Assembly: GCA_023438965.1 (NCBI GenBank)
Contig: JAEXPB010000141.1
Span: 1-5,084, forward strand
Source of the DNA: Bacillota bacterium
GTDB taxonomy: Bacteria > Bacillota > Clostridia > Saccharofermentanales > UBA5734
DNA length: 5,084 nt
Direction: 5' to 3'
The notes beneath the pieces are model-generated. The model did no database searches. It saw nothing but the letters and a program-made list of their open reading frames with translations, and was not told the DNA's origin. Every line of letters begins with the position of its first letter. The first letter of the stretch is position 1. This document shows positions 1 to 5,084 of the stretch, one piece after another. A program made the position numbers and the translations under genes.

Positions 1-455
1 CCGGGCGCACGGAAATCGACCGGGCGTTGCCGGCGATTGCCAGCATGGCCAGGGAAGCGCTGCAGCTTTGGGAAGAAGTTGCGGCCGACCCGTCCTGCAA
101 CCGGCCCCTGGCCAGCCGCTATGCCTATGAAGCGGACAACTATTTATGCCTGGCTGAAGATTACCTGGCGCTGTTGAAAATGATGGACTTGTGGCAGTCC
201 GCCGGCCCGGAAAAGCTGGCGGGGATCAGGACGGCTGCCGGCGCCAGAAGACAGGCCCGACTGCTCTTGATGGCCCGCCTGGAAGAGACCAAGGAACATT
301 TCCTGATGGCCAGTCATCTGCGCAACCACAGCATTTTCATGCAGTTTTTTGCTGATCTGGAGGGCTATATCGCCGCAACGGATCCGGCTGATGTTCAGCT
401 TGATTTCTTTGACATGCGGTATCTGCAAAGCGAAGCTTTCCGAAAACTCCGATAG
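1..455 (+). CDS. 3' end of an unrecognised, helix-rich protein (5' partial)
   Basis: The reading frame is open from the left edge of the window (first full codon at base 3) to a TAG at 453-455, so this is the C-terminal part of a longer protein of about 151 visible residues. A TTG at 27 and an ATG at 45 lie in frame, but neither has a convincing ribosome binding site and the frame continues upstream without a stop, so I do not treat them as starts. The visible part has long amphipathic helical stretches rich in Ala, Leu, Glu and Arg, and aromatic-rich segments (RYAYEADNY; SIFMQFFADLEGYI). I see no signal peptide, membrane span or catalytic motif. A helical C-terminal domain of a carbohydrate-active or other hydrolytic enzyme would fit the look of it, but I cannot name a family. 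It ends 23 bases before the ceramidase-like gene with no terminator between, so the two are probably co-transcribed. Confidence 0.75.
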   Translation, partial: GRTEIDRALPAIASMAREALQLWEEVAADPSCNRPLASRYAYEADNYLCLAEDYLALLKMMDLWQSAGPEKLAGIRTAAGARRQARLLLMARLEETKEHFLMASHLRNHSIFMQFFADLEGYIAATDPADVQLDFFDMRYLQSEAFRKLR

Positions 456-478
456 CGGATCATGAAGGAGACAATAAT

Positions 479-1795
479 ATGCTGAAAGCAGGTTTTGCCC
501 GTTTGGATATCACCCCGCCCCTGGGTGTGACCATGGAAGGTTACTATTATGAAAGAAGAGCCGCAGGCATATTGGATCCGCTGCTCATATCGGCTGTCGC
601 CCTGAGCGAAGGCGAGGATACGGTTGTCCTCGTCAGTCTGGATGTGATCGGCATCAATCAGCGTTATTTGGATGAGTGCAGGCAAAATGCGGCAGAATTG
701 AATGGCATCCCTGTTGCAGCGGTGTTTGTCTCCTGCACGCATACCCATCTGGGCCCGGCGATCAATGACCGGCTGTTTGAAGTCGACGAAATGTATCGGG
801 CTCTGCTCAAGCGGCGTATCGCCGACGCCATCACGCTGGCGATTAAGGATCGGCAACCGGCCAGGCTAAGCGCCGGACATACTGCGGTGCATCAGATCGC
901 TTTTGTCCGTCGTTATCTCATGCGAGACGGCAGCACCCGGACCAATCCCGGGCGGCGCAATCCGCTGATTGACCGGCCGATCGGCGAACCGGATGAAACC
1001 GTACAGCTGCTTAGGATAACGCGGGTGGCTGCAAGCGAGATATTACTGGTCAATTTCCAGGTGCATCCGGATGTAATCGGCGGCAATCTATTCTCCGCCG
1101 ATTATCCCGGCTTTGTCCGGGCGACTTTGGAGCGTGCGCTCGACCAGGTGCACTGTGTTTACTTTAACGGTGCCCAGGGTGATTTGAATCACATCAATGT
1201 GCAGGCTCCGGAATGGGATGCCAACGGCGGTTATGAACAGGCCAGGCATATGGGGCGGAGCATCGCCGGAGCGGTTCTGCAAATCTATGGCAAGACGGAG
1301 GCGCTCGACGGCGGAGACATCCATTGTCTGGAATCCTTGCTGGAGGTCCCGGCCAACAAAAATCCGGAAAAAGTAACGGAAGCGGAAACGATCATCCAGC
1401 TTCATGAAGCGGGACACGACGATCAGCTGCCGGAAACGGGCATGGGCATTACCACACTGGTGGCCGAAGCCTATCGCATCAGGCAAATGGCCGCCGGACC
1501 GGACCTGATCCCCTTGCGGCTGGTCGCAGTCAGCTGTGGCGGCTTCGCGATCACCGGGGCGCCCGGCGAACCCTTTACGGCGGTCGGACAAGCCGTAAAA
1601 GCGCGTTCGCCGTTTGCCCTGACGTTTTACTGCTGCTGTGCAAACGGCTATGAAGGTTATTTTCCCATGCAGACAGCTTATGCGGAAGGCGGGTACGAAG
1701 CCAGGAGCGCCCGGTATAAAGCCGGCGTCGCGGAGATGCTGATCGAAGCCGGCAGCGAGATGCTGAACCAGCTTAAGTCACCGCGCATCTCTTGA
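479..1795 (+). CDS. Neutral/alkaline ceramidase-like metal hydrolase, catalytic domain only
   Basis: A 438-residue protein of the neutral/alkaline non-lysosomal ceramidase superfamily (Ceramidase_alk). Characterised members are zinc amidases cleaving the N-acyl bond of ceramide. Family landmarks appear in order: an N-terminal AGFARLDITPP block (residues 4-14), the SCTHTHLGP metal-binding His pair (H88, H90), NFQVHP (H196), SADYPGF (206-212), NGAQGDLNH (230-238), APGEPF (E364) and CANGYEGYFP (Y391) followed by the GGYE segment. In the Pseudomonas enzyme two His, one Glu and one Tyr bind zinc; H88 or H90, H196, E364 and Y391 are the likely equivalents. Secreted ceramidases are about 650-780 aa with a C-terminal Ig-like domain and a signal peptide. 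This one lacks both, so it is probably cytoplasmic and its substrate is unknown. The ATG at 479 is supported by AAGGAG at 465-470, 8 bases upstream. It lies 23 bases after the preceding gene. The fold assignment is firm; ceramide as substrate is not. Confidence 0.88.
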   Translation: MLKAGFARLDITPPLGVTMEGYYYERRAAGILDPLLISAVALSEGEDTVVLVSLDVIGINQRYLDECRQNAAELNGIPVAAVFVSCTHTHLGPAINDRLFEVDEMYRALLKRRIADAITLAIKDRQPARLSAGHTAVHQIAFVRRYLMRDGSTRTNPGRRNPLIDRPIGEPDETVQLLRITRVAASEILLVNFQVHPDVIGGNLFSADYPGFVRATLERALDQVHCVYFNGAQGDLNHINVQAPEWDANGGYEQARHMGRSIAGAVLQIYGKTEALDGGDIHCLESLLEVPANKNPEKVTEAETIIQLHEAGHDDQLPETGMGITTLVAEAYRIRQMAAGPDLIPLRLVAVSCGGFAITGAPGEPFTAVGQAVKARSPFALTFYCCCANGYEGYFPMQTAYAEGGYEARSARYKAGVAEMLIEAGSEMLNQLKSPRIS

Positions 1796-1820
1796 CTGCA
1801 GCGCCGCCGGCGGATAGAAT
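1792..1820 (+). promoter_or_regulatory. Sigma70/sigmaA-type promoter for the HAD phosphatase gene
   Basis: TTGACT at 1792-1797 and TAGAAT at 1815-1820 are separated by exactly 17 bases; each hexamer differs from consensus at one position. The -35 box overlaps the TGA stop (1793-1795) of the ceramidase-like gene. Transcription would start near 1827, leaving a leader of about 45 bases before the ATG at 1873. A perfect 10-bp palindrome, CCGCCGGCGG (1804-1813), sits inside the spacer. It could be an operator or simply reflect GC-rich sequence. The promoter suggests that the HAD gene has its own transcription start; read-through from upstream is also possible, since no terminator is visible. Confidence 0.6.
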
Positions 1821-1872
1821 TTAGCCAGATCGGCCGCACCTTGACCGGCAAACGATCGAACGGAGGTGCAGC

Positions 1873-2580
1873 ATGCTTATTGAACAGTTTGGCCCGGATG
1901 CCGGCTCCTGCAATGAGCAACGCCAGCCGCTGGCGATCATCTGGGATTTCAACGGCACGATTCTGGACGATTTCGCGCTCTGCCTGGACACCATCAACCA
2001 GATGCTGGCGCGCCGTCGGCTGCCGATCCTGAGCGCCGACGATTACCGGGCGGTGTTCGATTTTCCGGTGCAGAATTACTATCGTCAGGTTGGCTTTGAT
2101 TTCGACCGGGAACCCTTTCCGGACCTGGCCGCCGAATACATGGCCATCTATCAGCCGGCCAGCCTGTACTGCCCGCTGCGCCGGAATATTTCCGACACGC
2201 TGGCCGACTTGCGTCATCGCGGCATGCGCCAGGTCATGCTCTCGGCGACCAAGCGCGACTTTCTGCTGCAGCAGACCGACCATTTCGGCTTGACCGGTTT
2301 CTTCGATGAAATCATTGGCCTTGACGACATCCTCGGCCGCAGCAAAATGGACCATGCCCGCGACTGGTTCGGCCGGCAGCCGTTCGATCCGGCCGCGACC
2401 TGCCTGATCGGCGACACCACGCACGATTATGCGGTTGCCTGCGCCCTGCGCTGCGACTGCCTGCTGCTGAGCGGCGGCCATAATTCACGGGAGCGGCTGG
2501 CGGCGACCGGCGCCTGTGTCCTGGACGACCTGGCCGAACTCGGCAGAATTTTCCGGCCGGCCGGCCAGAACGGCATGTGA
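1873..2580 (+). CDS. HAD-superfamily hydrolase, phosphoglycolate-phosphatase-like, with DFNGT motif
   Basis: A 235-residue cytoplasmic protein with the four HAD motifs in order: WDFNGTILDD (residues 24-33, nucleophile D25), MLSAT (S124), a motif III lysine in GRSKMD (K158), and IGDTTHD (D181, D185). A helical cap of the HAD-IA/phosphoglycolate phosphatase type fits between motifs I and II (about 35-105). Family members hydrolyse small phosphate esters through an aspartyl-phosphate and need Mg2+. The usual second Asp of motif I (DxDGT), which acts as general acid/base, is Asn27 here. From memory, DFNGT is also found in a recognisable subgroup of HAD proteins, so it may not mean loss of activity, but turnover could be slow or rely on another residue. 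The start is fixed by GGAGGT at 1862-1867, 5 bases before the ATG. The gene has its own predicted promoter at 1792-1820. The substrate cannot be told from sequence, and neither flanking block suggests one. Confidence 0.88.
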   Translation: MLIEQFGPDAGSCNEQRQPLAIIWDFNGTILDDFALCLDTINQMLARRRLPILSADDYRAVFDFPVQNYYRQVGFDFDREPFPDLAAEYMAIYQPASLYCPLRRNISDTLADLRHRGMRQVMLSATKRDFLLQQTDHFGLTGFFDEIIGLDDILGRSKMDHARDWFGRQPFDPAATCLIGDTTHDYAVACALRCDCLLLSGGHNSRERLAATGACVLDDLAELGRIFRPAGQNGM

Positions 2581-2591
2581 CAAGATAGCCA

Positions 2592-2609
2592 GCCGAAGCC
2601 GGCGCTTTT
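2592..2609 (+). terminator. Weak candidate intrinsic terminator after the HAD gene
   Basis: GCCG (2592-2595), a loop AAGC and CGGC (2600-2603) form a short GC-only stem. Two bases later comes a run of four T (2606-2609). It lies 11 bases past the HAD stop codon, the right place for a terminator. The stem is only 4 bp and the T run is short and displaced, so it would be inefficient. Confidence 0.25.
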
Positions 2610-2663
2610 CGTGCATGATGTCAAAATCAGGCTTGATGGGTATCGGCAGCCCTCCGATTCTTG

Positions 2664-2669
2664 TATAAT
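2664..2669 (+). promoter_or_regulatory. Perfect -10 box (TATAAT) upstream of the cell-wall gene pair
   Basis: TATAAT occurs at 2664-2669 in an AT-rich patch of an otherwise GC-rich intergenic region, followed by AAAACC. No good -35 hexamer lies at 15-19 bases upstream; TTGATG at 2633-2638 is 25 bases away, which is too far. There is no exact TGn extended -10, only TTG directly abutting the box. An activator-dependent or weak promoter is likely, with a start near 2676 and a leader of about 108 bases before the NlpC/P60 ATG at 2784. It is the only plausible promoter seen between the HAD gene and the cell-wall genes. Confidence 0.5.
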
Positions 2670-2678
2670 AAAACCTGG

Positions 2679-2780
2679 ATGTGGCCGATCGGCTATGATT
2701 GGCTACCCGAAATGCTGCCTGACTGCCAGAACCTTATCATCAGAGAATTGCTGAACGGTCAGACCGGGCGGACTGCCTGA
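2679..2780 (+). CDS. Possible 33-aa small ORF just upstream of, and in frame with, the NlpC/P60 gene
   Basis: ATG at 2679 opens a 33-codon frame ending at TGA 2778-2780. A second TGA (2781-2783) and then the ATG (2784) of the NlpC/P60 gene follow in the same frame. By hand count the G+C at codon positions 1/2/3 is about 18/33, 14/33 and 23/33, the pattern of a real gene in a GC-rich genome. The peptide begins MWPIGYDWLPEMLP and has no obvious signal or membrane segment. No Shine-Dalgarno precedes it. The ATG lies 9 bases past a TATAAT box, so its mRNA would be nearly leaderless. An internal ATG at 2712 gives a 22-residue alternative, also without a binding site. It could be a leader peptide coupling translation to the next gene, whose own binding site is poor, or a chance frame. 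I recognise no family. Confidence 0.3.
   Translation: MWPIGYDWLPEMLPDCQNLIIRELLNGQTGRTA
2682..2695. promoter_or_regulatory. Palindrome just downstream of the -10 box, possible operator
   Basis: GCCGATCGGC at 2684-2693 is a perfect 10-bp inverted repeat. It extends to TGGCCGATCGGCTA (2682-2695) with one mismatched pair. It starts about 6 bases after the predicted transcription start, a usual place for a repressor site. A related half, GGCTA, recurs at 2701-2705. GC-rich palindromes are common throughout this window, so chance is a serious alternative. Confidence 0.2.
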
Positions 2781-2783
2781 TGA

Positions 2784-3992
2784 ATGGATGACAAGCATCG
2801 CATGAAGAAATCGAGACAATCTGGCTCCCCGCAGGATCGGACGGCGCATATTCGCCGCCCGCAGCGAAATTCCCGCCGGCATAACCTGGGTCAACTATTC
2901 CTGCGCGCCCTGCCGGGCGTGACGGCATTTTTTGTCTTGACGACGCTGAGCCTCTATGGCCTGTTTGGCCGGCCAATGGTCCGGGCCATAGGCAGCCCGG
3001 CCGATGCGTCGGGACAGAACGCCGGCTTTGCTTTGCTGGCCTATGCGGAAGCCGATTACCAGGACAGCCTGATCCTGAACCGCGGCCGGCACGACCTGGA
3101 CAACAACCCGAGTATGTCATCCACAACGGGATCAGCTGATACGGCTGCTGCTGACCCGGATTTCACATTCACTACGGTAGATCCGCTGACCGCCGCTGCT
3201 TTGCCGGCTGCCGAAGCCTCAACCGGTCCGGAAACGATCGCCGCAACCGAACCGGCAACGATCACCCGCATATTCGATGCCGGCGGCGTGCCGCAGGAAG
3301 CGCTGCCGATCAGCGCTTTCACACCGGATAATACCGTTTACTATGTCCAGGTCAACCTGGCCAATATTCGGGAATTGCCCAATACATCGGCTGCCGTCCT
3401 CACCAGGGTGACGATGGGCGACCAGCTGGTCCGCCTGGGGTATGGCCTCGATTGGTCGAACGTGCAGACGGCCGCCGGTCAGACCGGCTATGTGCTGTCC
3501 AGCCTGATCACGGCGGATGTGGTGGTCAAGCCGTCACCCACACCGACGCCGAAGCCGACACCCAAGCCGACACCCCGGCTGACGGCAGCGACGACGCCCG
3601 GCAGTTCGCTGACTCCGGCGCAGCAGCAAGCCATCGTTGACCTGGCCCGTTCCTGCCTCGGCGTCAAATATGTCTACGGCAGCGAATCACCGAGTACCGG
3701 CTTCGATTGCTCCGGCTTGACGCTCTATATCTACCAGACGCTCTTCCGCGTCACGCTGCCGCGCTCCGCCAGCGGCCAGGCCGGCGCCGGCGTCGCCGTC
3801 TCCCGGGCCAATATCCAGATCGGCGACATCATCTGCTTCGACTGGGATCACGGGGACGGCATCTGCGACCACGTCGGCATCTATATCGGCGGCGGCGAAT
3901 ACATCCATGCCGCTCATTCGCGGGGCATGGTCGTGCAGACCACCCTCAAGCCAACCAACCCGGTGGTCTCCATCCGCCGGATCATCCGCTGA
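2784..3992 (+). CDS. Membrane-anchored SH3b-NlpC/P60 peptidoglycan endopeptidase
   Basis: A 402-residue exported cell-wall hydrolase. Residues 1-43 are rich in Lys/Arg and 44-62 are hydrophobic, giving an N-in signal anchor. Residues 70-183 form an Ala/Thr/Pro-rich, low-complexity spacer outside the membrane. An SH3b-type wall-binding domain covers about 186-243 (NIRELPN, then GYVLSSLI), followed by a Pro/Thr/Lys linker at 250-265. An NlpC/P60 domain occupies about 278-402. The catalytic Cys is C309 in FDCSG and the His is H363 in DHVGIY; H375 in YIHAAHS is the likely third residue. Family members are cysteine peptidases that usually cut gamma-D-Glu to diamino-acid bonds in stem peptides. The ATG at 2784 was chosen as the first in frame after two TGA codons. 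Its binding site (GGCGGA, 2767-2772) is weak, and an ATG at 2802 would trim six residues without changing the anchor. The VanW gene follows 44 bases later, so the two probably form a cell-envelope operon. Cleavage of the anchor by signal peptidase cannot be excluded. Confidence 0.9.
   Translation: MDDKHRMKKSRQSGSPQDRTAHIRRPQRNSRRHNLGQLFLRALPGVTAFFVLTTLSLYGLFGRPMVRAIGSPADASGQNAGFALLAYAEADYQDSLILNRGRHDLDNNPSMSSTTGSADTAAADPDFTFTTVDPLTAAALPAAEASTGPETIAATEPATITRIFDAGGVPQEALPISAFTPDNTVYYVQVNLANIRELPNTSAAVLTRVTMGDQLVRLGYGLDWSNVQTAAGQTGYVLSSLITADVVVKPSPTPTPKPTPKPTPRLTAATTPGSSLTPAQQQAIVDLARSCLGVKYVYGSESPSTGFDCSGLTLYIYQTLFRVTLPRSASGQAGAGVAVSRANIQIGDIICFDWDHGDGICDHVGIYIGGGEYIHAAHSRGMVVQTTLKPTNPVVSIRRIIR
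3543..3578 (+). repeat. Three 12-base tandem units encoding a PTPK linker
   Basis: Three consecutive 12-base units (CCGACGCCGAAG, CCGACACCCAAG, CCGACACCCCGG) encode P-T-P-K, P-T-P-K and P-T-P-R at residues 254-265, preceded by one further Pro-Thr pair. They form the extended linker between the SH3b and NlpC/P60 domains. Such Pro/Thr/Lys linkers are typical of secreted wall enzymes. The near-identical units could vary in copy number between strains while staying in frame. Confidence 0.75.
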
Positions 3993-4036
3993 ATGTACGG
4001 CGATCTTTTCCGATCATTTCCTGAAAGGCGATAGGT

Positions 4037-5084
4037 ATGACAACCGGCAAAAAACAAAAAAACGGCAGCAAACCCCTCTGGATGATTCCCTTCATGCTTA
4101 TAATTCTGATTATTGCCAGCGTCGGCGGCTATTACGGTTACAGCGCGTATGACCGTTCGCGCACTGAACAGGCGCGCATCCGGGAAAGCAACATCCAGGC
4201 TTCGATAGCCGAATCCCTCGAACAGGACCAGCTGGCGGCGATGCGCCAGGTTCTGGATCGGGACGGCTTTTACGATGGCATTTACATCGATGGTGTCAGC
4301 TTGGCTGGCCGGACCTATCAGGAGGTCCAGGCTGAACTGCAGAAACAGGATGCGGCCTGGCGTACGTCCTTTGGCGTAATCCTGAAGCTGGACAGCCAGA
4401 CCTGGCCGCTGGCGGCCGCCGACTGCGGCTTGAGCTCCGATTGGCAAGCCATTCTCGACCAGGCCTGGAATATCGGCCGGACCAGTACGAAAACGAAAAC
4501 AGCGGACCAGATCCGCGACCGTTTTGCCGCAGTGCAGGACCTGGCGCAAAAGCCGGTGCGTCTGCAAGTCAGCCGCCAATATGACGAAGCGCTGGTCCGG
4601 TCCCGGATTGCCGCCATAACCGGCTCCCTGGTCATCGCGGCGAAGGGCGCCCGGGCAACGGGCTTTGATCTGGCGACCAAACAGTTCACCCTTGCCGAAC
4701 GGACACCGGGCCGCGCCATCGATGAAGCGGCCTGCGCCGATGCAGCCTTGAAGTTGCTGGCTACCGGCCGGTACGGGGAGACCGTCGGCATTGAGGCCAA
4801 GGCAACCCTGGCCGGCATGGATGCCGCCACGATGAAGAGCCGGCTGGGTTATGTATCTAAAGGGGTGACCTATGCCAACAAGGTCAATCCGCCGCGCGAC
4901 AACAACATCACGCTGATCTGCCAGAAGTTGAACGGCCTGCTGATCCAGCCCGGCGAGACTTTTTCCTTCAACGGCTACATCGGCGAGCGAACGGCCGCCA
5001 AGGGTTACCAGGAGGCTGGCGGTATCCGCGACGGCATCCTGATCGCCGAATTAGGCGGCGGCATCTGTCAGCCCAACACGACCC
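4037..5084 (+). CDS. VanW-family membrane protein with YoaR-like PG_binding_4 domain (3' partial)
   Basis: An open frame of 349 codons runs from ATG 4037 to the right edge with no stop, so the C-terminus is missing. A short Lys-rich cytoplasmic tail (1-12) is followed by one membrane span (about 14-36) and a charged helical stretch (39-75). A YoaR/PG_binding_4-type region covers about 78-260: it begins GIYIDGVSLAGRT (81-93) and contains LAAADCGLSSDW (125-136) and QAWNIGR (142-148), all typical of that family. The VanW domain begins near 268, with GETFSFN (306-312), GERTAAKGY (316-324) and GGGICQ (340-345, Cys344). VanW was named from vancomycin-resistance clusters, but its biochemical role is unknown, and most chromosomal homologues are unrelated to resistance. 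The start is supported by AAAGG at 4024-4028, 8 bases upstream. It lies 44 bases after the NlpC/P60 gene without a terminator and is probably co-transcribed. The protein should face the cell wall. Naming it a resistance gene would be wrong on this evidence. Confidence 0.9.
   Translation, partial: MTTGKKQKNGSKPLWMIPFMLIILIIASVGGYYGYSAYDRSRTEQARIRESNIQASIAESLEQDQLAAMRQVLDRDGFYDGIYIDGVSLAGRTYQEVQAELQKQDAAWRTSFGVILKLDSQTWPLAAADCGLSSDWQAILDQAWNIGRTSTKTKTADQIRDRFAAVQDLAQKPVRLQVSRQYDEALVRSRIAAITGSLVIAAKGARATGFDLATKQFTLAERTPGRAIDEAACADAALKLLATGRYGETVGIEAKATLAGMDAATMKSRLGYVSKGVTYANKVNPPRDNNITLICQKLNGLLIQPGETFSFNGYIGERTAAKGYQEAGGIRDGILIAELGGGICQPNTT

Noticed and set aside
1841..2293. Two + strand frames (1841-2032 and 2090-2293) overlapping the HAD gene
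   Set aside because: Both are the same shifted frame of the HAD gene, rich in Arg, Ser and Cys, with no ribosome binding site or domain.
1678..2481. 267-codon open frame on the minus strand opposite the ceramidase-like and HAD genes
   Set aside because: It lies antisense to two genes with clear conserved motifs, has no recognisable domain, and spans the intergenic promoter. Long antisense frames are expected in GC-rich coding DNA.
2778..2783. Tandem TGA as evidence for UGA recoding or a selenoprotein
   Set aside because: The HAD and NlpC/P60 genes end at UGA right where their domains end, and no SECIS-like hairpin is evident after the codons.
2965..2976. Perfect 12-bp palindrome TTGGCCGGCCAA
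   Set aside because: It lies inside the coding sequence just after the membrane anchor; GGCCGGCC-type palindromes recur through this GC-rich window (also at 2555-2562) and need no special function.
4000..4016. GATC-TTTTCC-GATC inverted repeat between the NlpC/P60 and VanW genes as a terminator
   Set aside because: The stem is only four pairs with no T run after it, and the spacing suggests a shared transcript.
3707..4024. 105-codon + strand frame inside the NlpC/P60 domain
   Set aside because: It is the shifted frame of the catalytic domain; the translation is an Arg/His/Pro-rich run typical of frame-shifted GC-rich sequence.
3914..4579. 221-codon minus-strand frame across the NlpC/P60-VanW junction
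   Set aside because: It is antisense to two well-supported genes with family motifs, and its translation is Arg/Gln-rich without any domain.
4037..5084. VanW gene as a vancomycin-resistance determinant
   Set aside because: No vanA/B/H/X/S/R-type genes are nearby, and the PG_binding_4-VanW architecture is a widespread chromosomal type with no established link to resistance.

Overview
The window looks like a GC-rich (roughly 60% by eye) genome of an anaerobic, Gram-positive-type bacterium. The best guess is an uncultured Clostridia/Firmicutes lineage. This rests on the cell-wall genes at the right: a membrane-anchored SH3b-NlpC/P60 endopeptidase beside a YoaR-like VanW protein, an architecture common in Firmicutes and some relatives. 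There is no rRNA or other phylogenetic marker, so the placement is an inference. All genes read on the + strand and no mobile element, CRISPR array or structural RNA gene was seen.

Left block (1-1795): the 3' end of an unrecognised, helix-rich protein is followed after 23 bases by a complete neutral/alkaline ceramidase-like hydrolase (438 aa, Pfam Ceramidase_alk type). The latter has the metal-site motifs but no signal peptide and no C-terminal domain. The two probably share a transcript.

Middle (1792-2580): a well-formed sigma70-type promoter (TTGACT, 17 bp spacer, TAGAAT) overlaps the ceramidase-like stop codon and should drive a HAD-superfamily phosphatase (235 aa). Its first motif reads DFNGT instead of DxDGT.

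Intergenic stretch (2581-2783): this holds a weak terminator-like hairpin, a perfect TATAAT -10 box without a clear -35, a small palindrome, and a 33-codon open frame. That frame has coding-like base composition and ends in two consecutive UGA codons directly in front of the next gene, in the same frame.

Right block (2784-5084): an SH3b plus NlpC/P60 peptidoglycan hydrolase with a Pro/Thr linker, then after 44 bases a VanW/PG_binding_4 membrane protein that runs off the window. Together they look like a small cell-envelope operon.

Most of the window is ordinary housekeeping or accessory coding sequence. I did not find a clear new multi-gene system. The points most worth a second look are the short in-frame ORF before the NlpC/P60 gene, the stripped-down ceramidase-like enzyme with its unknown partner, and the DxN HAD variant.
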